A DNA stretch of 40,000 nt from Neocallimastix lanati (nom. inval.) (lineage: Eukaryota > Neocallimastigomycota > Neocallimastigomycetes > Neocallimastigales > Neocallimastigaceae): contig JACVTC010000076.1 in assembly GCA_016946835.1 (NCBI GenBank), forward strand, positions 467,501 to 507,500. The letters run 5' to 3'. The notes below the pieces were generated by a model, which saw only the letters and a list, made by a program, of their open reading frames with translations, did not search any database and was not told the DNA's origin. Numbering within the stretch: position 1 is the stretch's first letter; every line of letters starts with the position of its first letter. Both the position numbers and the translations under genes were made by a program. Below are positions 31,411 through 40,000 of the stretch, piece by piece.

Positions 31411-32129
31411 ATTTATTTTATTATTTTTTTTTATTTTAAAATTTACTAATATACTTTCGAAAATTAATTATTATTTTCTTAGAAAATAAAAATATATATA
31501 AATAATAAATATTATTTTTTTATTTATAATTATATTATATATATAATTAAAATATTTAAAAAATATTTATAAGGTAAAAAAGAAAAAAGAAAAAGAAAAA
31601 AAAAAGTTTTTTTTATATATTTAAAAAATTAAATAAATTAAAAATTTAATTGGATATTTAAAAATTTTTAAAAAATTTTTAATTTTTTATGTCCAAAATT
31701 TAAAATTTTTTAATAAATTTTAAAGTTTAATCTATTTTTATATAATAATTATTATATAATTAATAATTTTTTAAATATTTTTTATTTATTTTATATTTAA
31801 TCTAAATTTTTATTATTTTTTTTTTTTGGAAGAATTTTTTATTTTTTATTTTTTTTTTATTAAACTTTTTTATTGGAATGCTTTCTTATATTCATGTCAA
31901 AAACTTTTATATGGAGTAATAGTGCCCAAATATGATTCGCACTACATGCATTACATAAATAAGTCACACTTAACTACATTACATCATTTCATAAATACTT
32001 TTTAATCATCGTATGGGAAAATAAAATTCTTGATAGTAATAAAACTATAAAATAATTAATATTAAAATAAATATATATATATATATATAATAAACTTTAT
32101 TTAATGTTATTCCTTTATATTTTTAATAT
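31411..32129. other. AT-rich spacer, upstream region of the large ankyrin gene
   Basis: No coding frame. A less AT-rich patch at about 31880-32040 (ATGGAGTAATAGTGCCC; GTCACACTTAACTACATTAC) is not repeated elsewhere in the window and is not recognised. Confidence 0.55.
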
Positions 32130-32624
32130 AATATCATTTTTTGACTATTTCATTATAGAACTAAAATATTAAAAATATTATTAAATAAAAATATTATATA
32201 AAAAAAATATCTGATTATCAAAATGAAATAAAATGATAATCTACTTTTTAAATGTCTAATTATCTCTCTCTCTTTTTCTATATTTAATTATTAAAGATAT
32301 TTATATAAAAAAATAAAAGAAACAATAATAAAATTAAATCTATTTTTTAATTTTTTATTTTTTATTTCTATTTTTATTTTTATATTTATTTTTGTTTAAT
32401 TTGGTTTATTATCTAATTATATATATATATTTTTTTAATCTTTTTTTTTTTTTTTTAATAATTTTAAAATCTATTAAATATATATATTCATTTATAAGAA
32501 AATATTTATAATTTAAAAAATGTTTTCATTTTTATTTTTATTATTATTACTAAAAATATTAATAGAAAATAGTTAAACCAATTCAATTAGAAATGTATAA
32601 TCTTTTGTTAGTTTTTTTTTTGCG
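32130..32624 (-). repeat. Ankyrin 3' flank, duplicated segment copy C, no ankyrin attached
   Basis: Matches copies A and B (CCAATTCAATTAGAAATG and TGTCTAATTATCTCT blocks), but at 32625, where the ankyrin side should follow, a copia LTR begins. The partner gene was probably separated by that insertion or lost. Confidence 0.7.
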
Positions 32625-32940
32625 TGTATTAAAAATATATTAGTTGAAATTTATATTTTCATTTCTCCTTTATTAATAATGTGTTTTTATTAATAGTATT
32701 ATTTTATAATTAAGTAATGCAATTATTTTAATATGATTTATTACATTTTAAGATTTTTTAATATAACTATATTTGGTTATGTATATAAGTTTATGATGTA
32801 TGTCATGCGTGCACTACAATATATTTACATTGCAATACATGTTTAATTATTTAATAAATTAATAATATTATATTCAAAGTTATTATAGAACTAACTATAA
32901 TATAACATAACTATCACAATATTAAATTTTATTTCTGACA
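32625..32940 (-). repeat. Putative 3' LTR of minus-strand copia relic
   Basis: It starts with TG right after the polypurine tract (32940 on the minus strand) and ends in CA at 32625-32626, where the ankyrin flank repeat resumes. The outer end is inferred from the break in the repeat and the CA ending. Confidence 0.6.
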
Positions 32941-32948
32941 TTCCCCTT

Positions 32949-35900
32949 GGAATTTAAGATCATTAAATCATTAAAGCTAGAAAGAATGTAGCTTCTAAAT
33001 TTATTCATTAAGGAAGAATTTAAGTATTTAGTTAAACCGACTGATAAATTATATTTATATTTGACATATTTTAAATCTATATAATTATTTTTTACTAGTT
33101 TTCTAATACTATGATATCTTAAATCAATATATTTTTGATTTTGAATTGATTGATTCATTTTCGCATTTTTAATTGTATAACAATCAATATTGATTGTTAT
33201 ACAATTATGTTTGATAATTCCATAAATATATTCCTATACCATAAGCAATGTTTTACACATTCATGAATACCGTAATATTCATTTTCTGCTGTCGATACAG
33301 AAACACAATGTTGAAGTTTAGAAAACCAACTTGTTGAAGATGAATTAATTTGCAATAGAAATCCAGTAGTTGATCTTCTGGTTTCTTTATCACCACCTAA
33401 ATCAGCATCAATATATACTTTAAGGTTAAAATATCAGGTCTTGTACTTAAGACTAAATAACGAAAACTTTCAATTGCTTATTTATATTTTGTAGGATTAT
33501 TTATTTCTTAACTCTTTATATCCAATAAGCATGGTATTTGAAATAGGACTATATTTGTTAATATAAAATTTATTAAGATCTTCTTCTGAATATTTTATTT
33601 TATGTATAAAATAACCCTCTTTACATTTAATGAACTTGGTACCAATTATAAAATCAATCTCACCTATATCGGTAGCTTCAAAATTATTTTTGATTGATCC
33701 TTTAGTTTTCTTAATTTCGGTATCAGTTCCAGATATTATAATATTGTCTAGATATACATCAATAATACATTTTATATTATTATTGTTATCTTTTTTTAAT
33801 GCATACACATGGATCGTTAATGAATCTTTTAAAATTTAAACTTATTAATACTCTATTAAATATTTCATTCCACATTATACCTGATTGTTTCCAATCATAT
33901 AATGCTTTTTTTAATTTGCAAAAAAAACCTTTTCTATTTAGACCTTCAGGGAGCTCCATGTATATATTTTCTTTTAGTTTAGCATTTAAATAAACATCTT
34001 TAATATCCATTTAATGAATATTAAATTTATGGTGAGCTGAAATAGCTATAATTATTCTAAGAGTATTTTCTTTAAATAAGGGGAGAAACTATTTCTATAA
34101 TCAACACTATATATTTGTGAATATGATCTCGTTACTAACCTTGCCTTTCATTTAGTAACATTTCCTTCTGAATCCTTTTATATTTAAGTACCTATCTGGT
34201 AGATATTATATCCACTCCTTTTGGTACTTTGTTTATTAATGTAAATACTTCCATTTTTTTCATATTATTTAGTTCTTTATAGACAGCTTTCAACCACTCC
34301 TTTTTATTATCTAAATTACAACTATCTTTATAATTAATTGGTTCTCCTAAACTATTATTATCAATTGATAAAAGAGCCATGTAATTATTTAAAATATTAT
34401 TTATACTAAAAGCTTTTAATCTCTAAGTATTATTTCCTGAATTATACTTAACTTTTCTTTTAGTACCTAATAAGCTAATTTGTTGGATATCAATATTTAT
34501 ATTGAAATTATTATCTTTATTATTTCATGTATAAGATTGTTATTTATATTGTTTATTTTGCTTATTTTGCTTATTTTGTTTATTTATATTTGTAATTTGA
34601 CTTTTGTTTATAATTTTATTGATAGAATTAGCTTAATATTCTTATTTATTTCGTTTAATCCATTGATTAATATTTCATCTATATTACTTTTTGTATTTAT
34701 CTTCTTTGTTTTATTATTGGTTGATCGAAGTTGTATATTATTATCAATTCCAGTGTCAACAATATTAGCCTTTTTTTATTAGTTTTTATTTAACGTATTG
34801 TCATTATATTTATTATATTTATCACTTTTAATAATGTTATTTTTTTTATTAATTCGTGTATCCTTAATATAATTCCCATAATGTTTTATATAATTATTGC
34901 TATTACCATTTATGCAATATATTTCATTTATATGATCATTGTAACTTGTTCTTAAGTATTCTTTTAATTCAGCAAATTCATTTTACATTGTTTACATTAT
35001 TATTAATATTTTCTTGATTTGAATTATTATTCATTTTATTTAAATCTAGTTCCTTAAGAAGATTATTAATATTAAATGAATTATTATTATTCCCAATAGA
35101 TTTTTTAATATTGTTCTTTTTATTTAAATTAATATTAACAAAATCTATTTTAACATTCTGAATATTCCTGTTTACATCATCTGAATCACCTACAAATTTA
35201 TCGTTATTATGATTAATAATATCTTTATTATTATTATAATTATTCAATTGATTATCATTAATATAATTATAATTTTTGTTTCCATTTAAAAAATATTTAT
35301 TATTTTCATTTGGAAAAAATTATAATTATTTTTAGAATTAAGTTTATTTAAATTATTTTTATCATTTAAATTATTTTTATTATTCAAATTACTTTTATTA
35401 TTATTTATAAATGAAAGATTAATGTTTTGTGAATTTATAAAATAAGGATTAAAGTTAGAATTTAAATAAATTAATAAATTAATATTATAAAAAAGTACCT
35501 TGGATAGTTGTAATTAATTGGGGAAATAAAATTATTATTAATATTTTGGCAATTTATTAAAATTAATCTCATTTTGAGAAATATTTGTGTTTAAATATGA
35601 ATAAATTCATTTATTATTAACCCCTTTAAATTATAATTATTATAATTATTATAATTACTATTATTAAATTTTCCCATATTTTATATATTTTATTGTATTA
35701 ATGTTACTATTATAGTTATTGTTATAATTATTATAATTATAATTATTATTATTACTATCAATATTATTATTAATATCATTATTAATATTATTATTAGTAT
35801 TAATATTATCTTCAATTTCTTCATTATTAAACTTTCCTATCTTATTTCACTATATAATATAAATTTAATTTGTCTGGTGTAGTAGAAGGAGAATTCATAT

Positions 35901-37600
35901 TTCCTGGTTCTTTCCTATGAATACTACAGTTCTTGAAAGAATTACTTTGTTATATCATATATTTTGTTGGTAGTATGATTAATTTCATTATAACCTAAAT
36001 TTATAACTGACAAAGATAAATTCGAAAACTTTTTTCTCTAAACTGTTTGGGTACATAGAAATATGTTAGACACCCAAATATCTTAAATTTATTGTAATCA
36101 ACCTTATCGTAATATAAAATTTTATGTGAAATATTATCAATGTTACCTTTATATGGTAACTCATTATGTATATAATTAGCAGTTGAAACTAGGTCTTCCC
36201 AAAATTTGTGGCTTAACATTGTATCTACAAGCATTAGAAATCAAAGTTCCATGTAACCTCTCAATTATTCTGTTTTGTTGAGGGCTAGTAAGGAATAATA
36301 CTCTTATGTACTATTCCGGTTTTGTAATAAATTTTTTAAATTTATTATTAAAAAATTCAGTATCATTATAAATCAATATGTTTAAGATTTTGATTAAACA
36401 TATTTTTATTTTATTTATCCCAGTTGATAAATAAATCAAAGAGGTTTTACTTTTATTTTCTATAAAATTAATCCAACTGTACCTGGAATAATCATCTAGT
36501 ATAGTTAAAAACTATTTAATCCCATAAATGAAGTAATCTGACACATATACTAGATCCATATGGATTAGCTATGTTTCTTTGGTATTATTTTTAGCTAGAG
36601 GATACAAGAAATTTTTTTTTGTTTTGATTTTAAACACATCTTACATCTTTTTGAAATCTTGATTTTGGATAATTTATCTTTTATCAAATCAATATTGAAG
36701 TGATCCATACACCTATACCACAATTATATATTAATATTTTCCGTTGCCTTTCCTAGACTATTACAAGTATATCTGTTGGGCATATTAATCTTTTATCTAG
36801 TCATTTTCACTTTATATACTTTATAATCATTTGCTATTAAAGAGTAAATTCTTTTATTTTTATTATTAAATATAATAGCATGATTTTTATTTCTGTATCA
36901 ATAAAATATTGTCTTGAAGCTTTCATTACTCAAATGGTCGATTGAAAGAAGATTTTTCTTGAATGTAGGTATATATAAGACATTATTAAGAGTAATTTTG
37001 TTTTTGTTGATATAATCTATAAAATTTCAAATTAATTTTGATTTAATTACATGATTATTCATGAAGTGAATGTTCTTGAGAACCAACAAGGAATTTTCCA
37101 TTCCCAGTCATATGATAAGATGCTCAAAAGTCTAAAGTTCATTCTGTAACATCATTATGAATTTTTTTTAGTAAATTGATTGTCAAATTATCGTTAGTAT
37201 AATAATCAATATTATGCAGAGGAAGCACACTGCCGTTATCTAAAAATCCCTTTTACTATACTTTTTTTTTTCTTCTACGATCACACTATTGGATCCACAA
37301 TGTTCGTTATCAATTCATTATCACTGTATCCTATATTTAGGGTGTTGTAGTAAATGTTCTTATAATCTTCTTTATAAATTAAATCTTTTGCATTGTTCGC
37401 ATATGTATGTCCCTTTCTTAAATTTTATTTTTTAATTTCTGTATGAATTTTCTTTTCCCTTAATAGTATATTTAGGTTTATTCATGCTGTGATTTTTATT
37501 ATTATTAATGTGGCATTTACCGCTACAATTCCTTGCAATGTGACCGACTCCGCTACAATTATAGTATTTAACATTATTGATATAAATATTAAACTATTGA
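32949..37600 (-). pseudogene. Copia Gag-Pol relic
   Basis: Recognisable parts, minus strand. Zinc knuckle YYNCSGVGHIARNC (about 37566-37525) has its first Cys replaced by Tyr. Integrase core pieces are YNDTEFFNNKFKKFI, SPQQN..IERLHGTLIS (36380-36240) and FWEDLVSTANYIHNELPYKG (36234 down to about 36025). A long Asn-rich linker spans 35.9-34.4 kb. RT pieces are CNLDNKKEWLKAVYKELNNM (34380-34192), MDIKDVYLNAKLKENIYMEL (from 34010) and DVYLDNIIISGTD (33808-33497), where the catalytic YVDD reads YLDN. RNase H pieces are IDADLGGDKETRRSTTGF and STAENEYYG (about 33430-33260) and a last frame ending at 32922. Many stops and shifts; no function expected. Confidence 0.85.
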
Positions 37601-37620
37601 TACTTATTTGTTAATATTAA

Positions 37621-38400
37621 CCTCAGATAGAATGATTGACCACACATTTTATTATGACTTTTTTTAAATTTTACAAACGAAAGAATTTTTATATACTTAT
37701 GCTCATTGTAACAGGGGAACTTTACCATTTAAGGATTCCACTGCTTTATGATCTGATAAAGAATGATTATGGGATGGTGGATGGTGGTATTGAACAGGGA
37801 CATGAGTCCTTGGATCACAAACACTACCACTTCTACTTAAAAAATATTGGTACAAATAAAAGAGGGTTCTCTACTAGTTCAAGATCAGAAAAAGTATGGA
37901 TGTTCCTTTAGTTTTCTCAACAAAGAAACATTTTATTATCTATGAAAGTAATGAAAGGTCATTGGACAAAAATGGTAATGAAATTGAAAGAGCTCACCCA
38001 AATATTAAATTCAAAATCCTAAATCCAAAGATGAATGTAAACACTCATTCTTCTTGAATGACTACTCTATCAAACAACGTAAGAATGTGGATGAAAAAGA
38101 TCTAATAATTTACTCTAACTTCGATTGGAAAGAAGAATTAAACAGACTCGAATTTACTAAAAAAGAAATGTAACCAAAGTCAATACTAAAACTAATAAAA
38201 AAATTAGAACTCATAAATTAGCCAAAAAGAAATCGAAGTTTTGCCAATGGTTAAGAGAATTGATTCTCTCTAAAGTCAAAATGACTAAACATAAAGTAAG
38301 AATGAAAATCCTTGAATTGGGAAGACTTTTCATCCATATTCATGTCAAAATATTTAAATTATAATAGTGTTTTGAATGAATATTTTAAAAAATAAACATA
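37621..38400 (+). pseudogene. Unrecognised broken coding region
   Basis: Consecutive plus-strand frames give protein-like text: ELYHLRIPLLYDLIKNDYGM and HKHYHFYLKNIGTNKRGF (37636-37911), then LVFSTKKHFIIYESNERSLD, HPNIKFKILNPK, then FLNDYSIKQRKNVDEKDLII and NFDWKEELNRLEFTKKE, then a Lys/Arg-rich end (KKSKFCQWLRELILSKVKM) to about 38363. Shifts occur near 37900, 38030 and 38172. Composition is far from random for this AT content, so it was a gene. The basic C-terminus and setting among retroelements would suit a transposon protein, but I recognise no domain and name no function. Confidence 0.45.
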
Positions 38401-38861
38401 TTACAATAATATGTCTTAGGTAAGCATGGAAAAAAAATTTTTTTATTACAGAAATCACTCAATCAAATGAATAACAAAATATAATTATCTTATTTGACAA
38501 AATTAAAGCTCAAAATAAATTTTAATGAATCAAAAATAAAAAATTTAAACATAAAAATAATATAAATAACCAATCGCAAAAATCAATATATAATAATCAG
38601 ATGATATCTATAACTAAAATATACCCAATAAAACAGGACAAAATCAGTATTCGGCATAATAAAATAATATAAACAATTCAATATAAAACCCCAATCATAA
38701 ACCATTCTTTAATCAAAAATAAAATTAAAAATATAAAAATAAATAAAACAAATAATAAAGTAAAAATAATTATTCTACAACAATATTAAATTTATATTAC
38801 AAAATACAACTCACCCCTTAATTAAAACAGTTTTAACAAACAAAATAATAATCAACCTATT
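38401..38861 (+). other. AT-rich leader-like stretch before the last gag
   Basis: No gene. It may be the leader of the copia copy that begins at 38862. Unlike the leaders at 13 and 19 kb it shows no CAACT...AGTTG hairpin array. Confidence 0.4.
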
Positions 38862-40000
38862 ATGATTAACGATCCCCAAACAAAGGGCATCACTTTCAGT
38901 TACTCTGAAAATTTCAATAGAGTAATTGATCTCACTCCAGACAATCACAACAGATGGAGACCTAGTATCCTTTACCTACTAATGATAAATAACCTTGAAG
39001 AAGTGTTCTAAGATTTTCCATGTTTGGAAAGCTGTTTTCCCTTGTCCCTCGATTATTTTCCTAGTTTCCTCTCTTAAACTATTAATGATGATCCATTTTA
39101 CCATGACATCATTTTTAATGTTTAGAAGGTTGGTGTCTTTATCATACATTAAATTATTATCGAACTTATCTTCCATGTAATCGCTAAAGTCATCTTTAAC
39201 ATTACTTTTTCTTATCTTCTTCACCTTTTCAGAAACAACGTTTCCTTCAAGGTCGTTTATCATTAGTCCAAAACAAAAAAAATTAGAAATACAAAATAAA
39301 ATCAACAATCTAAAATACAATGAAGACCAAGACATAAGTATCTTTATAGCAAAACTACAAAATACCATAGAAGAGTTTGAAAACCTAGATCACGATATTA
39401 GTAATAATATATAAGCTGGAATACTCAACAGATTCTCTACCCGAAAACCTGAGATTTATAAATGTTTTCCAATACAAAGATGATTGGAATAAACGATGTT
39501 CTTACATTAAAAATGTCATTCCTGACATTATATTATCTAACAAGAAGGAATCAATAAAACAAGAATCCAATAAACAGATATTCCATATTGAACAGAAAAC
39601 CAGATTTCGAACCAATAACAAAAAACATAATGTCAAAAGAAAATAAAAGCAACGGAAAATACCATACCTGTGGAAAATTCGGTCACTTTTCAAGGGACTA
39701 TTGGCACAATAACAAACTTAAAAACAAACATAAAAGTTACTTAAAATACAGAAAACAACACTATAAAAATACCAGAAATAACTTGTTTAAAAACAAAATA
39801 TTTAGAAAAGCAAATAAACAAATAAACTGTGATAGTTCAAATAATCAAAACCATAATTCTGATATTTTTTCAAAATATTACAATTTAGAAAATGACGTTT
39901 TATTAAACTGTATCATAATTAAATATCAAAATGATTCGGAAACAAAACTTGAACAAAACAATAAAATTTCATCTTGGATTTTAGATTTTGGAGCTTCATT
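38862..40000 (+). pseudogene. Copia gag-protease start, inverted internally, cut by window end
   Basis: ATG at 38862 starts gag (SYSENFNRVIDLTPDNHNRW), matching the gag at 20030 (YSENFNRVIELTTENYPRW). At 39001 the coding sense jumps to the minus strand: 39244-39001 read in reverse carries the next gag part (VSEKVKKIRKSN; TRKIIEGQGKTAFQTWKILE). From 39267 the plus strand resumes (LEIQNKINNLKYNEDQDISI; NTIEEFENLDHDIS). The zinc knuckle at about 39660-39702 reads YHTCGKFGHFSRDY, with first and last Cys replaced by Tyr. The protease site at the window edge reads WILDFGAS for DSGAS. Frame shifts occur after 39410. LTRs are outside the window or lost. Confidence 0.8.
38979..39266. repeat. Internal inversion bounded by 22-bp inverted repeats
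   Basis: CTAATGATAAATAACCTTGAAG at 38979-39000 recurs inverted at 39245-39266 with two differences. The 244 bases between them (39001-39244) carry gag codons on the opposite strand. Both repeats encode the same gag position (LMINNLEE versus LMINDLEG), so the junction duplicated a short gag segment. Confidence 0.75.

Larger units (their letters stand above)
32625..37620 (-). mobile_element. Old copia-type element, minus strand, 3' LTR and decayed gag-pol
   Basis: On the minus strand, from right to left: a gag zinc knuckle, integrase pieces, an Asn-rich linker, RT, RNase H, polypurine tract AAGGGGAA (32941-32948) and a 3' LTR (32940 to 32625, TGTCAGAA...TAATACA). No 5' LTR is seen; on the right the element is cut near 37620 by unrelated sequence. 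Heavy frame damage makes it older than the two elements at 13-25 kb. Confidence 0.8.

Noticed and set aside
34480-34782. 100-codon plus-strand hydrophobic frame
   Set aside because: Complement of the Asn-rich copia linker on the minus strand; Ile/Leu/Phe content is a by-product.
38412-38450. A short intron (GTAAGC...TTACAG)
   Set aside because: The donor and acceptor look good, but the gap is under 40 bases and no coding frame joins across it.
1-40000. tRNA or rRNA genes
   Set aside because: No cloverleaf-like GC-richer block or rRNA sequence was found. The only tRNA-related text is the primer-binding site complement.

Overview
Extremely AT-rich eukaryotic DNA with long homopolymer tracts, short A/T microsatellites and Asn/Lys/Ile-rich proteins. 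The combination of a CBM18 (hevein-type chitin-binding) gene with leucine-rich-repeat remnants, large ankyrin-repeat proteins, a DUF4419 protein and many decayed retroelements points to an anaerobic gut fungus (Neocallimastigomycota). This is inferred from gene content and base composition; no rRNA or other marker gene is present.

Layout: 1-3.5 kb, a decayed, probably multi-exon LRR plus CBM18 gene in AT-rich spacer. 3.55-8.56 kb, a complete non-LTR retrotransposon (LINE) with APE endonuclease, reverse transcriptase and a CCHC motif, a poly(A) tail and a 15-bp target-site duplication (TSD). Its coding frame is broken many times, and its first ~40 nt fold as a box C/D-like kink-turn hairpin. 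9.5-10.9 kb, an intact ankyrin-repeat gene. 12.0-13.2 kb (minus), a DUF4419 gene with three frame breaks. 13.37-17.07 kb, a young non-autonomous copia-like LTR element with TSD, a ruined gag start and, in place of pol, degraded non-retroviral coding sequence that looks captured from the host. 18.79-24.82 kb, a nearly complete Ty1/copia element with two in-frame stops and one frameshift. 25.2-32.6 kb, a segmentally duplicated block of minus-strand ankyrin genes and their 3' flanks, interrupted by a LINE fragment and an unexplained hairpin array. 32.6-37.6 kb, an old minus-strand copia relic. 37.6-38.4 kb, an unrecognised broken coding region. 38.9-40.0 kb, the gag end of a fourth copia copy with a 244-bp internal inversion, running off the window.

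The two LTR elements at 13 and 19 kb have different LTR bodies. They share a primer-binding site complementary to the anticodon arm of tRNA-Lys(CUU), which suggests half-tRNA priming. They also share a leader carrying an array of CAACT...AGTTG hairpins and the same polypurine tract design. The shared cis sequences suggest that the non-autonomous element is mobilised by relatives of the 19-kb element.

Most candidate genes here are retroelement debris. The only long intact host-type reading frames are the ankyrin genes. Many breaks fall in homopolymers, so assembly indels cannot be told from true decay by sequence alone.
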